Source: Pseudomonas monteilii
GTDB lineage: Bacteria; Pseudomonadota; Gammaproteobacteria; Pseudomonadales; Pseudomonadaceae
DNA: 64,000 nt
Reading direction: 5' to 3'
NCBI GenBank assembly: GCA_001534745.1
Contig: CP013997.1
Span: 2,852,001 to 2,916,000, forward strand
The first letter of the stretch is position 1, and each line of letters opens with the position of its first letter. The position numbers were made by a program, and so were the translations under genes. A model generated the notes under the pieces. That model did no database searches. It saw only the letters and a program-made list of their open reading frames with translations, and had not been told where the DNA came from. This document shows positions 7,443 through 16,299 of this stretch, piece by piece.

Positions 7443-8621
7443 ATGGCCATTTCCCGTCCCCGCTGGCGCGTACGCGCGATCCTGGGCTTGCTGCTGGTGC
7501 TGGCAGCGACCGTCGCCTGGCTGACCTGGATCCCGGACAACCCCGGCTACTCGCGGGCGATCATTCGCCAGGCCGACGCCTTGCAGGCGCGCCTGCTGAC
7601 CTTCGATGGCCATCTGGCCGTTCCGCCCGAGCTGAGCAGCCCGGGCATTCGCGGGGGCAGCGGCGGTCGTCCTTTGTTCGACCTGCCCGCCTTGGAAAAA
7701 GGCCCTGTGTCAGGCGCGGTCTTGAGCCTGAGCGATCGGTCCCCTGCCTGGCGAGACGACGGCACGCCGCCTCGAACCCAAGCCCAGTCCGTCGAACCTG
7801 ATGACGCGCAACCGCTTGCCCGCTTCACCGTTCTCGCCGATCAGGTCCGCGACCATCCCGAGCAGCTGGCATTCGCCTACGGCCCTGACGATGTGCGTCG
7901 GCTGCACGGCGAAGGCCGCTTCGCCGTGGTGCTCGGCCTGCGCGATGCCGGCTCTCTGGGCACCGTCCTCGATCAGCTCGACGCCTGGGCGGCGCGCGGC
8001 ATGCGCTTGTTCGGATTCACAGGCGCAGCTCACATGGCCCGGCCCGACGGCGCACAGCCGACGCCCTTCGTCGACGCGCCCATCGCGGCGCCGGATGGCC
8101 TGTCGCCCTTGGGCGAGCAGGCTGTCACCCGGCTCAATGACCTGGGCGTGATCATCGACGTGTCGCGGCTCTCGAGTCAGGCCCTGCGCCAGGCAGCACG
8201 GCTCAGTCGCGCTCCGCTGGTCGCCTCGCGATCGGCACCACGTGCGGTGCCGGGTCTGCCCTATGACCTTGGCGATGAAGACCTGCGGTCGATCGCCGCC
8301 ACCGAGGGCGTGGTGATGATCCCGGTCTACGACGAAGGCCGCCCGGCGAATGCCAGCCAGAAAACCACGCTGCGCGACTATGGCGATGCCATCGACCAGG
8401 CGGTGAAGATCGTCGGCATCGCACATGTCGGCCTGAGCTCAGGCTTCCACGAGAGACGTGACGCCATCGGCTTCGAACCGGTCGGCCAGGCACGCAACGT
8501 CACCGCCGAGCTGCTGCGCCGTGGTTACGACGAAGCCGACATCGTCCAGCTCTGGGGCGGCAACTTCCTTCGCGTCTGGGCGCAGGTCCAGCGTTCTTCC
8601 ACCTCCCTGGTCACCCGTTGA
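7443..8621 (+). CDS. Degenerate PvdM paralogue (M19 dipeptidase fold)
   Basis: A 392-residue protein clearly homologous to pvdM 2.3 kb upstream. The two share the segment LSPLGEQAVTRLNDLGVIID and the C-terminal WGGNFLRVWAQVQR. An N-terminal membrane segment (AILGLLLVLAATVAWL) indicates periplasmic location. Relative to PvdM it lacks about 45 residues in the C-terminal third. All recognisable zinc ligands but one are changed: His57-x-Ala59 in place of HxD, Arg242 and Arg263 in place of the two later His. The reading frame is intact and a perfect PvdS box precedes it, so it is probably expressed. I took the ATG at 7443, just before the hydrophobic segment. A scaffold or partner role in pyoverdine maturation is inference. 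Confidence 0.75.
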   Translation: MAISRPRWRVRAILGLLLVLAATVAWLTWIPDNPGYSRAIIRQADALQARLLTFDGHLAVPPELSSPGIRGGSGGRPLFDLPALEKGPVSGAVLSLSDRSPAWRDDGTPPRTQAQSVEPDDAQPLARFTVLADQVRDHPEQLAFAYGPDDVRRLHGEGRFAVVLGLRDAGSLGTVLDQLDAWAARGMRLFGFTGAAHMARPDGAQPTPFVDAPIAAPDGLSPLGEQAVTRLNDLGVIIDVSRLSSQALRQAARLSRAPLVASRSAPRAVPGLPYDLGDEDLRSIAATEGVVMIPVYDEGRPANASQKTTLRDYGDAIDQAVKIVGIAHVGLSSGFHERRDAIGFEPVGQARNVTAELLRRGYDEADIVQLWGGNFLRVWAQVQRSSTSLVTR

Positions 8622-8642
8622 CAGGCGTACGGCGCACTCTCC

Positions 8643-9917
8643 ATGTCCAATCGCAGAACCTTCATCAAACAGGCCGGCCTGCTGGCCGCCTCGTTGCCGT
8701 TCACCAGCCTGGCCAGCGAGCCGGCCATGACGAGCGCGCCCCAAGGCCCGGCCAAATGGACCTGGCTGCGTTCGCTGTTCGAGCAGGATCCGCGCTACCT
8801 GCACTTCGCCAACTTCCTGATCACTTCGCACCCACGCCCGGTGCGCGACGCCATCGCCCGCCACCGCGCCGACCTCGATCGCAATCCGGGCCTGTTGATG
8901 GACTGGGACCTGGAAGAAGGCTGGAAACGCGAGGACCAGGTGCGCCGCGCAGCCGGTGCCTACCTCAAGGCGCACCCTGCGCAGATCGCCCTGACCGGCA
9001 GTACCACCGACGGCCTGGCCATGGTCTTCGGCGGCCTGCAGGTGCGCCCTGACCAGGAAATCCTCATCACCCACCATGAACACTACTGCGTGCAGAACGT
9101 GCTGGACTTCCGGACGGCGCGTGAAGGCACGCAGGTGCGTCGCATCAGCCTGTTCGACGACCCGCAGCGGGTGAGCACCGACGAGATCCTCGGCAACATC
9201 GCCAAAGGCGTGCGCCCCAACACGCGGGTACTGGGCATGACCTGGGTGCAATCGGGCAGCGGGGTCAAGCTGCCGATCGGCGAGATCGGCCAGCTGGTGG
9301 CCGAGCGCAATCGGGATCGCGACGAAAAGGACCGCATCCTCTACGTGATCGATGGCGTGCACGGGTTCGGCGTCGAAAACCTGGACTTCCCCGACATGCA
9401 TTGCGACTACTTCATCGCCGGCACGCACAAGTGGTTGTTCGGCCCGCGCGGCACCGGCATCGTCTGTGCCCGTTCGGCCCAGGCCAGGGACATCACCCCC
9501 CTGGTGCCGACCTTCTCGGCCGACAAGGACTTCGCCACCCGCCTGAGCCCAGGGGGCTACCACAGCTTCGAGCACCGCTGGGCCCTGGACCAGGCCTTCG
9601 ACCTGCACCTGCAATTGGGCAAGGCCGACGTGCAGGCACGGATCCACCAGCTCAACGGCTACCTGCGCGAGCGGCTGGTAGCGATGCCCCAGGTGGAGCT
9701 GGTGACGCCTATGAACCCTGCCTTGTCCTCAGGCTTCAGTTTCTTCCGGATCAAGGGACAGGACTGCGACCACGTGGCGAAGCAATTGATGCGCCAGCGG
9801 GTGGTGGTTGATGCGGTGGACCGGGACGTCGGACCGGTAGTGCGCACGGCGCCGGGACTGCTGAACGACGAAGCGCAGGTCGAGGGGCTGCTCAAGGCGT
9901 TACGGTCGGTGGGGTGA
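8643..9917 (+). CDS. pvdN: PvdN, periplasmic PLP-dependent pyoverdine-modifying enzyme
   Basis: A class V aminotransferase-fold enzyme which in known pseudomonads converts the side-chain glutamate of (dihydro)pyoverdine to the succinamide form in the periplasm. The Tat signal is evident (NRRTFIKQAG, residues 3-12) and precedes a hydrophobic stretch ending near SLAS. The PLP lysine is in AGTHKWLFGP, and the cofactor Asp is in VIDGVHGFG. The length of 424 residues is normal. It starts 21 bp after the pvdM-like gene and has no separate PvdS box, so the two form one transcription unit. Confidence 0.93.
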   Translation: MSNRRTFIKQAGLLAASLPFTSLASEPAMTSAPQGPAKWTWLRSLFEQDPRYLHFANFLITSHPRPVRDAIARHRADLDRNPGLLMDWDLEEGWKREDQVRRAAGAYLKAHPAQIALTGSTTDGLAMVFGGLQVRPDQEILITHHEHYCVQNVLDFRTAREGTQVRRISLFDDPQRVSTDEILGNIAKGVRPNTRVLGMTWVQSGSGVKLPIGEIGQLVAERNRDRDEKDRILYVIDGVHGFGVENLDFPDMHCDYFIAGTHKWLFGPRGTGIVCARSAQARDITPLVPTFSADKDFATRLSPGGYHSFEHRWALDQAFDLHLQLGKADVQARIHQLNGYLRERLVAMPQVELVTPMNPALSSGFSFFRIKGQDCDHVAKQLMRQRVVVDAVDRDVGPVVRTAPGLLNDEAQVEGLLKALRSVG

Positions 9918-10067
9918 GACGAACGCGCGCAGTGGACACCGGACGGCGCTTTCAAGCCCTCAGGCCCGAATCACGGCGCACGGGCCCTGCCCGCCAGCCG
10001 TTCACCGTAGAAACATTTGCTTGCACTTAACCTGCGAGGAATTTCGATTCTCGTTCGTCTTTAGGGT

Positions 10068-10092
10068 TAAATCCCCAGGCTTCGCCCAGGGT
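10068..10092 (+). promoter_or_regulatory. Probable PvdS promoter of the fpv operon (imperfect)
   Basis: TAAATCCC at 10068-10075 fits the -35 part of the iron-starvation box. With 17-base spacing the -10 part reads GGT rather than CGT (10090-10092). It is the only such candidate upstream of fpvG. Confidence 0.55.
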
Positions 10093-10161
10093 GCGCTTTT
10101 CCCCGCGTCCCTGCGCCAAGCCCATTCATCGATCTCGCGACATCCAGGTTGCCCGTTCATC

Positions 10162-11352
10162 ATGTCCAAAAAATCACGCTCGAAACTCTGGTTCCTGGTC
10201 CACAGCTGGCTCGCGCTGCCCATCTGGTTCTTCGTGCTGATCGTCTGCTTCACCGGCATGCTGGCGGTGGTGAGCCAGGAGATCGTCTGGCTGGCCAACC
10301 CGGACGTGCGGGCCAGCAAGCCGAACGACGAGGCCGAGCGCCTGAGCTATCAGCAGATCCTCGATGCGCTGCACAAGGCCGAACCGGACATGGCCGTGCG
10401 CTCGCTGAGCCAGCCGGACGGCTCGCACTTCGCGCTCAACGTCGGCGTCACCTTCCCCGACGGTACTGCCCCGACGCTCTATGTGAACCCCTACACCGGC
10501 GCGATCCAGGGCAAGAGCCCGGACTTCAGCTTCGAGCAGTTCACCCGCGCACTGCACGGCTGGTGGCTGGTGCCCTTCACCAACGGCTACAGCTGGGGCT
10601 GGTACCTGGTCTCGCTGCTCGGCCTGCCGATGCTCGCTTCGCTGGTCACCGGCCTGGTGGTGTACAAGAAGTTCTGGCGCGGTTTCTTCAAGCCTGTACG
10701 CACCGGCCATGGTTCACGCATCTTCTGGGGCGACGTACACCGCCTGGCCGGCGTCTGGTCGATCTGGTTCATCGCAGTCATCTCGATCACCGGCACCTGG
10801 TTCCTGATCCAGGCGATTCTCGGCGACAATCACATCACGATCTCCAGCGAACCGGTAGTGCCCGTGATCGCCCGCGAGGACGTGCCGCGCACCACCGACG
10901 GCACCCCGGCCCCACGCATCGACCTGGACGAAGCGGCGCGCATCGCCACGGCACAGATCCCGGGCCTGGACATCAGCTTCGTCTCGCTGCCTGCCACGGC
11001 CTACAGCCATGTCAGCCTGGGCGGTCGCGGCTGGTACCCGCTGATGTTCCAGAGCGCCGACGTCAACCCCTACACCCGCCGCGTGGACAGCCAGTTCCTG
11101 CTCGAGGACCGCTCGGCGCTGGAATTCGTCACCGAGTCCATGCGCCCCTTGCACACCGGCGACTTCGGCGGTCTGCCGATCAAGCTGATCTGGTTCTTCT
11201 TCGGCCTGGTCCTGACGCTGATGGTGCTGAGCGGGCTGCTGATCTGGACCAAGCGCACCGCCCAGGCTACCGCCGCCGCGCTCAAGCGTAGCGAGCGCGG
11301 CGTTCGTCCACGTACCCCGCGTCTCGAGACCGCCGTGGAGGCGCAATCATGA
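10162..11352 (+). CDS. fpvG: FpvG, inner-membrane ferripyoverdine reductase (PepSY family)
   Basis: A 396-residue PepSY-associated membrane protein. In P. aeruginosa FpvG reduces ferric pyoverdine in the periplasm so that iron can be released and the siderophore recycled. Four main membrane segments are visible (IWFFVLIVCFTGMLAVV near the N-terminus, around LLGLPMLASLVTGLVVYKKF, IWFIAVISITGTWFLIQAIL, and IKLIWFFFGLVLTLMVLSGL). PepSY-like periplasmic parts lie between them, with membrane-adjacent His residues that may bind haem. The ATG at 10162 was chosen because the protein then begins SKKSRSKLWFLVHSWL as expected; upstream TTG extension is unlikely. It is the first gene of an eight-gene operon whose order matches PA2403-PA2410. 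Confidence 0.93.
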   Translation: MSKKSRSKLWFLVHSWLALPIWFFVLIVCFTGMLAVVSQEIVWLANPDVRASKPNDEAERLSYQQILDALHKAEPDMAVRSLSQPDGSHFALNVGVTFPDGTAPTLYVNPYTGAIQGKSPDFSFEQFTRALHGWWLVPFTNGYSWGWYLVSLLGLPMLASLVTGLVVYKKFWRGFFKPVRTGHGSRIFWGDVHRLAGVWSIWFIAVISITGTWFLIQAILGDNHITISSEPVVPVIAREDVPRTTDGTPAPRIDLDEAARIATAQIPGLDISFVSLPATAYSHVSLGGRGWYPLMFQSADVNPYTRRVDSQFLLEDRSALEFVTESMRPLHTGDFGGLPIKLIWFFFGLVLTLMVLSGLLIWTKRTAQATAAALKRSERGVRPRTPRLETAVEAQS

Positions 11353-11888
11353 GCCAGGCCCCTGCCCTGCAGTACAGCCCCGTACGCCAGTTCTGGCTGA
11401 AATGGCGGTTCCACCTGAACATCCTGCTGATCCTGATCCCGCTGGGCTTCATGCCCAAGTACTTTGCCGATGCCAAGCTGTTCCGCGGCGAAGGCGGTCT
11501 GGGTGCGAACCTGGTCAAGGACATCCAGGTCGGCCCTTACCGCATCGACCTGGCCGAGTTCCGTGACGAAGCCCCCGTGGCCGACGGCCCCGCCGGGCAT
11601 TTCAAGCTGTTCAACGCAGCCCTGTGCACGACCTGCACCGACGGCGCCAAGGCCGTCTACCTGCGCATCGGCAAGCCGCGCAGCCTGCGCACGGCCGGCA
11701 CGATCTTCTTCGGCCCGCCCTACCGCATGATCACCTCATTGCCCATCCCGCCCCGTACCCAACCCGATGCCGAACTCTGGATCAGCATCGAAGGCTGGGA
11801 CGGCAGCCTGCACCAGGCCTCGATCCCGCTGGCCCAGGCCTCGCCGGCCACCGTCGCCTGGCTGAACCGACAAGGAGCCAAGAAATGA
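11349..11888 (+). CDS. fpvH: FpvH, ferripyoverdine iron-release protein
   Basis: A 179-residue protein with one N-terminal membrane segment (about residues 18-31, FHLNILLILIPLGFMP) and a periplasmic remainder containing a CTTC pair (ALCTTCTDG). It sits second in the fpvGHJK block, which in P. aeruginosa forms a membrane assembly with FpvG for reduction of the siderophore-bound iron. Its start overlaps the fpvG stop by 4 bases, so translation is probably coupled. Assignment rests mainly on position and length; the molecular activity of FpvH is not established. Confidence 0.88.
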   Translation: MSQAPALQYSPVRQFWLKWRFHLNILLILIPLGFMPKYFADAKLFRGEGGLGANLVKDIQVGPYRIDLAEFRDEAPVADGPAGHFKLFNAALCTTCTDGAKAVYLRIGKPRSLRTAGTIFFGPPYRMITSLPIPPRTQPDAELWISIEGWDGSLHQASIPLAQASPATVAWLNRQGAKK

Positions 11889-12205
11889 CCCCTGCATTGC
11901 GCATCCTCACCCTGCCGCTCCTGCTACTGGCCGCGACCCCTGCCCTGGCGCACAACCCGATGTGCGAGTGCTCGCCGGTGGACGCCGAGCAGATCAAATG
12001 CACCGGCGGCTTTTCCGACGGCAGCGGCGCGCCGGGCGTGACCCTCGACGTGATCGGCTACGACGAGCAGGTGCTGGTCGGCGGCAAGCTGGGCGACGAC
12101 TCGAGCCTGACCTTCAAGCGCCCCGACGGGGAGTTCTACGTGCTGTTCGACGCCGGCCCCGGCCACGTGGTGGAAGTCGATCACGCCGATATCGGTGAGC
12201 CATGA
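11885..12205 (+). CDS. fpvJ: FpvJ, small periplasmic protein
   Basis: A 106-residue exported protein with a clear signal peptide (cleavage near ALAHN). The mature protein begins HNPMCECSPVDAEQIKC, a Cys/His-rich region suited to metal or redox chemistry. In P. aeruginosa FpvJ interacts with FpvC and the FpvGHK membrane proteins in iron release from pyoverdine. It has 4-base ATGA overlaps with both fpvH and fpvK. The start at 11885 has AAGGAGCC upstream. Confidence 0.88.
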   Translation: MTPALRILTLPLLLLAATPALAHNPMCECSPVDAEQIKCTGGFSDGSGAPGVTLDVIGYDEQVLVGGKLGDDSSLTFKRPDGEFYVLFDAGPGHVVEVDHADIGEP

Positions 12206-12771
12206 GCCGCACCCAGGTCGTTCGCCCGGCCGGTGCCGGGCATGAATCGTTGTACGTCCTGCTGGTCGCGCTGCTGATCGTGATCGTGGCCGGCACGGTG
12301 GTGACGCTGCGCGGCGAGCGCGAGGACGAGGTGCGCTTCGCTGCGCACCAGATCGACGCGCGGCGCGACTTGAGCGCTGCCGAGCAAGGCCTGTTCACCG
12401 ACCTGCATGTGGCCTTCGACGAGATCCGCCTGCTGCAGGAGGAGCGCGGTGAGCTACCCGACGTCGCGCAGCTCGCCGACGAGGGCCTGCCGCCCTTCGT
12501 CACCGACGCCAGCAGCGTCAGCCGCGGCGGCCATCGCTGGACGCTGCTCGACTCGGGTGCCTACCTGGGGCGCAGTCAGGACCGCCAGGTCGCAGGCGAT
12601 CTGCTGATGCTGCCGCCTGGCGCGCCCGAAGCGTCGGCCGACGTCTGGCTGCTGCGCGCGTCCGGTGGACCGCTGCCCGACGCGCTGACGTCGGAAGCGC
12701 TCGCCGCGCAAGGCTGGCGCCAGGTCACCACGCACTACGACGCCGGGGTCACCCGCCAACACCGTCACTGA
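12202..12771 (+). CDS. fpvK: FpvK, membrane-anchored protein of the fpv system
   Basis: A 189-residue protein (DUF6162 type) with one N-terminal membrane helix (SLYVLLVALLIVIVAGTVV, about residues 16-34) and a periplasmic domain with an acidic coiled segment (DLHVAFDEIRLLQEERGEL). It is fourth in the fpv operon and overlaps fpvJ by 4 bases. By homology of order it belongs to the reductase assembly around FpvG. Catalytic residues are not evident, so a structural role is possible. Confidence 0.88.
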   Translation: MSRTQVVRPAGAGHESLYVLLVALLIVIVAGTVVTLRGEREDEVRFAAHQIDARRDLSAAEQGLFTDLHVAFDEIRLLQEERGELPDVAQLADEGLPPFVTDASSVSRGGHRWTLLDSGAYLGRSQDRQVAGDLLMLPPGAPEASADVWLLRASGGPLPDALTSEALAAQGWRQVTTHYDAGVTRQHRH

Positions 12772-12786
12772 ACCCAAGGACTCCCC

Positions 12787-13704
12787 ATGCTCCGCTCCGC
12801 CTTCGCTCGCCGCCTGCTCGGCCTGTTCCTGGCCTGTGCCCTGCCCGCCCTGGCCCTGGCCGACGGCGCCAAGCCGCTGCGCATCGGCATCACGCTGCAC
12901 CCTTACTACAGCTACGTGAGCAACATCGTCGGCGACAAGGCCGAGGTGGTGCCGCTGATTCCGGCCGGTTTCAACCCCCATGCCTACGAGCCACGTGCCG
13001 AGGACATCAAGCGCATCGGCACGCTCGACGTGATCGTGCTCAACGGCGTCGGCCATGACGACTTCGCCGACCGCATGATCGCCGCCAGCGAGAGACCCGA
13101 CATCAAGACCATCGAGGCCAACGCCAACGTGCCGCTGCTGGCGGCCACCGGCATCGCCGCGCGTGGTGCCGGCAAGGTGGTCAACCCGCACACCTTCCTG
13201 TCGATCAGCGCGACCATCGCCCAGGTCAACAACATCGCCCGCGAACTGGGCAAGCTGGACCCGGACAACGCCCGCTACTACACCCAGAACGCCCGCGCCT
13301 ACGCCAAACGCCTGCGCGCCCTGCGTGCCGAGGCCCTGGCCAAGGTGTCCCAGGCCCCGGATGCGACGTTCCGGGTGGCCACCATCCATGCCGCCTACGA
13401 CTACCTGGTCCGAGACTTCGGCCTGGAAGTCACGGCGGTGGTCGAGCCGGCCCACGGCATCGAACCGAGCCCGGCTCAGCTGAAGAAAACCATCGATCAG
13501 CTCAAGGCGCTGGACGTGAAGGTGATCTTCTCGGAGATGGACTTCCCCTCCGCCTACGTCGAGACCATCCAGCGCGAGTCGGGCGTGCACATCTATCCGC
13601 TGACCCACATCTCCTATGGCGAGTACACCGCCGACAAGTACGAGGTGGAGATGAAGCGCAACATGGACACCGTGGTCCGCGCCATCGAAGAGCGCCGCAC
13701 ATGA
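12787..13704 (+). CDS. fpvC: FpvC, periplasmic metal-binding protein (ZnuA/MntC-like)
   Basis: A 305-residue cluster A-I substrate-binding protein. A signal peptide ends near ALALADG. The metal ligand positions of this family are visible: His in GITLHPYYS, His in GFNPHAYEPR, a third in NPHTFLS and a late acidic residue in IFSEMDFP. In P. aeruginosa FpvC binds ferrous iron freed from pyoverdine and works with the ABC transporter FpvDE. It starts 15 bp after fpvK with AAGGA before the ATG, and overlaps fpvD by 4 bases. Confidence 0.92.
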   Translation: MLRSAFARRLLGLFLACALPALALADGAKPLRIGITLHPYYSYVSNIVGDKAEVVPLIPAGFNPHAYEPRAEDIKRIGTLDVIVLNGVGHDDFADRMIAASERPDIKTIEANANVPLLAATGIAARGAGKVVNPHTFLSISATIAQVNNIARELGKLDPDNARYYTQNARAYAKRLRALRAEALAKVSQAPDATFRVATIHAAYDYLVRDFGLEVTAVVEPAHGIEPSPAQLKKTIDQLKALDVKVIFSEMDFPSAYVETIQRESGVHIYPLTHISYGEYTADKYEVEMKRNMDTVVRAIEERRT

Positions 13705-14462
13705 CCGCCGCCTGCCAGATCGCCGAACGCGCCCGCATCGCCTGCGGCCCGCGCATCGACTTCGATGGCATCGACCTGACGCTCGGGCGCACGCGCATCC
13801 TGGACCAGGTGCGTTTCAGCGTCGCGCCCGGCAGCGTGCATGCGATCGTCGGGCCCAATGGTGGTGGCAAGAGTTCGTTGATCAAGACGCTGCTCGGGCA
13901 GATGCCGCATCGTGGTCGCCTGACGCTGGAGTGGCCGGACGAGGACCAGGTGATCGGCTATGTGCCTCAGGCTCTGGAATTCGACCGGGGTCTGCCGATG
14001 ACGGTGGACGACTTCATGGGCGCCTTGTGTCAGCGCCGCCCGGCCTTCCTGGGGCTGTCCCGACGGGTGCGTGCGCCCATCGACGACGCCCTGGCGCAGG
14101 TGGGCATGCTCGACAAGCGCACCCGGCGCATGGGTGCACTGTCGGGCGGTGAGCGCCAGCGCGTGCTGCTGGCCCAGGGGCTGGTGCCCGCGCCCCAGTT
14201 GCTGGTCCTGGACGAGCCGATGTCGGCGCTGGACGAGGCGGGCATCCAGGTGTTCGAGCAGCTGCTCGAGGGCTGGCGCCGGGCGGGGACCACGGTGCTG
14301 TGGATCGAACATGACCTGCAGGCCGTCCTGCGCCTGGCCGACCGGGTAACCGGGCTGAGCCGTCAGGTGCTGTTCGACGCACCGCCGGCCCAGGCCTTGA
14401 CGCCCGAGCGTCTGCTGACGCTGTTCTCCGTCCATCCCCGTCATGAGGACACCGCCCGATGA
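13701..14462 (+). CDS. fpvD: FpvD, ABC transporter ATP-binding subunit
   Basis: A 253-residue ATPase. Walker A is GPNGGGKSS, the signature LSGGERQRV, Walker B LLVLDEP, and the switch His lies in WIEHDLQ. It belongs to the metal-type (ZnuC/MntA) ABC family and should energise uptake of iron, or of siderophore-derived iron, across the inner membrane with FpvE. The segment before Walker A is about 50 residues because of an N-terminal extension (TAACQIAERARIACG). It has 4-base overlaps with both neighbours. Confidence 0.92.
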   Translation: MTAACQIAERARIACGPRIDFDGIDLTLGRTRILDQVRFSVAPGSVHAIVGPNGGGKSSLIKTLLGQMPHRGRLTLEWPDEDQVIGYVPQALEFDRGLPMTVDDFMGALCQRRPAFLGLSRRVRAPIDDALAQVGMLDKRTRRMGALSGGERQRVLLAQGLVPAPQLLVLDEPMSALDEAGIQVFEQLLEGWRRAGTTVLWIEHDLQAVLRLADRVTGLSRQVLFDAPPAQALTPERLLTLFSVHPRHEDTAR

Positions 14463-15358
14463 GCCTCGATGCCTTTCGCCAACTGGTCCAGGACTGGGCA
14501 CAGGCAGGCTGGTTGCCCGAGGCCTTGGCCTATGGGTTCGTGGTCAACGCCCTGCTCGCTGGCGTGATGATCGGGCCGGTGCTGGGCGGGCTCGGTACGC
14601 TGGTGGTGGTCAAGCGCTTCGCGTTCTTCTCCGAAGCGGTGGGCCACGCGGCGCTGACCGGTGTCGCCATCGGCATCCTGCTGGGCGAGCCCTACACCGG
14701 CCCCTATGGCAGCCTGTTCGGTTACTGCCTGCTGTTCGGTCTGCTGCTCAATTACCTGCGCAACCGCACCGGCCTGTCTCCCGACACCTTGATCGGCGTC
14801 TTCCTGTCGGTCTCCCTGGCCCTGGGCGCGAGCCTGCTGCTGATGCTGGCGGGCAAGATCAACGTGCACATCCTCGAGAACGTGCTGTTCGGTTCGGTGC
14901 TGACCGTCAGCGGCCAGGACCTGCTGGTGCTGGGCATCGTCGCGCTGCTGGTGCTGGGCCTGGCCCTGCCGTTGTACAACCGCATCATCCTGGCCAGCTT
15001 CAACCCCCAGCTCGCGGCGGTACGGGGTGTCGCGGTGAAGCGCCTGGACTACCTGTTTGTGGTGCTGGTGACCTTGGTCACGGTGGCGGCGGTCAAGGTG
15101 ATCGGGGCGATCCTGGTCGGTGCACTGCTGGTGATCCCGGCCGCCGCTGCGCGCCTGGTCAGCCAGTCGCTCAAGGGGTTCTTCTGGTTGTCGGTACTGA
15201 TCGCCACCCTCAGCACCCTGCTGGGGATCCTGCTGCCGATCATGTTCGACCTGCCCGTGCCCTCGGGCGCCGCGATCATCCTGGTGGCCGGCGCCTGCTT
15301 CGCCCTGGCCGCCCTGGCCCGCGCCCTCGTCCCCCGCCTGCAAGGAAACCCGGCATGA
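14459..15358 (+). CDS. fpvE: FpvE, ABC transporter membrane subunit
   Basis: A 299-residue ABC-3 family permease (ZnuB/MntB-like) with about eight hydrophobic segments, including ALLAGVMIGPVLGGLGTLVV and VVLVTLVTVAAVKVIGAILV. The conserved cytoplasmic loop with SEAVGHAALTGVAIG contacts the ATPase in this family. It pairs with FpvD and FpvC for inner-membrane iron uptake after ferripyoverdine reduction. The start overlaps the end of fpvD by 4 bases. Confidence 0.92.
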   Translation: MSLDAFRQLVQDWAQAGWLPEALAYGFVVNALLAGVMIGPVLGGLGTLVVVKRFAFFSEAVGHAALTGVAIGILLGEPYTGPYGSLFGYCLLFGLLLNYLRNRTGLSPDTLIGVFLSVSLALGASLLLMLAGKINVHILENVLFGSVLTVSGQDLLVLGIVALLVLGLALPLYNRIILASFNPQLAAVRGVAVKRLDYLFVVLVTLVTVAAVKVIGAILVGALLVIPAAAARLVSQSLKGFFWLSVLIATLSTLLGILLPIMFDLPVPSGAAIILVAGACFALAALARALVPRLQGNPA

Positions 15359-16257
15359 CCTTCGACCTCAAGCCCCTGACCCTCGCCCTGGCCTTGTCGC
15401 TCTGCCCTGGTATGGTCCTGGCGGCCGCGCCTGCGAACGGCCACGAAACGGTCAACGTACTGACCACCCTGCCCGTCACCCACAGCCTGGCCAGCGCCTT
15501 GCTCGCCGGGACCTCGGTGGAGGTGAAGCGCGCGGCGCCCGCCACCTTGCCGGCCAGTCGCCAACCGTCGTATTTCGAAGGGCGCGGAGGCGCCAGCCTG
15601 GTCAAGGCCGCCCAGCAGGCGGACGCGGCCATCGGGCTGCGCTCGATCTGGCAGGACGACCCGCTGTACCCCATGGCCCGGCGCAGCAACATCCGTATCG
15701 TCGAGATCGACGCGGCCCGCCCGGTCGACGGCGCTCTGCCGGGCATCGCCGTGCAGGGCGAGCAGGCCTTCGCCCACTACCCTTGGCTGCACCCCACCAA
15801 CCTCGGGCGCATGGCCGACGTGCTGGCCAACGACCTCGAGCGCCTGGCACCGGCTGACAAGACGACGATCCAGGCCAACCTGGCAGGCCTCAAGCGTGAG
15901 CTGCTGACACTGACGGCCACCAGCCAGACGCGCCTGGCCGAGGTCGACAACCTCAGCGTGGTGAGCCTGTCCGAGCGCCTGGGGTACCTGGCCAGTGGCC
16001 TGAACCTGGACGTGGTCGAGCAGCCGCTGCCGGCTGATGACACCTGGGACGAAGCGTCGCTCACGGCACTGACCGAGCAGCTCAAGGCGCAGGACGTGGC
16101 CCTGGTGCTGCACCACCGCCAACCGCCGCCTGCGGTGGTGAGCGCGATCGAGGCAGGCGGTGCGCGCCTGGTGGTGGTGGACAGCGATGCGCCGGATACG
16201 CTGGCCGGGCTCAAGGGGGCGGTGGATCAGGTGGTGAAGGCGCTGGTGGAAGGTTGA
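15355..16257 (+). CDS. fpvF: FpvF, second periplasmic binding protein of the fpv system
   Basis: A 300-residue ZnuA-like substrate-binding protein with a signal peptide ending near MVLAAAP. In P. aeruginosa FpvF binds ferripyoverdine and FpvC. It keeps family landmarks (LTTLPVTHSLASAL, FAHYPWLHPTNLGRMADVL), but the ligand set is less regular than in FpvC: the usual second His region is replaced by PASRQPSYFEGRGG. That fits binding of a siderophore complex rather than a bare metal ion. It is the last gene of the operon and is followed by a REP array. Confidence 0.9.
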   Translation: MTFDLKPLTLALALSLCPGMVLAAAPANGHETVNVLTTLPVTHSLASALLAGTSVEVKRAAPATLPASRQPSYFEGRGGASLVKAAQQADAAIGLRSIWQDDPLYPMARRSNIRIVEIDAARPVDGALPGIAVQGEQAFAHYPWLHPTNLGRMADVLANDLERLAPADKTTIQANLAGLKRELLTLTATSQTRLAEVDNLSVVSLSERLGYLASGLNLDVVEQPLPADDTWDEASLTALTEQLKAQDVALVLHHRQPPPAVVSAIEAGGARLVVVDSDAPDTLAGLKGAVDQVVKALVEG

Positions 16258-16299
16258 TTGCATGGGCGGTGCTGGGCAGGTTTTGATCACCCGAGAGCC

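Noticed and set aside
14443..15358. Fusion of fpvE and fpvF frames (604-codon frame from 14443)
   Set aside because: The frame runs out of phase through fpvE as an Arg/Gly/Pro-rich shadow and only its last part is the real fpvF. The separate fpvE frame has clear membrane helices.
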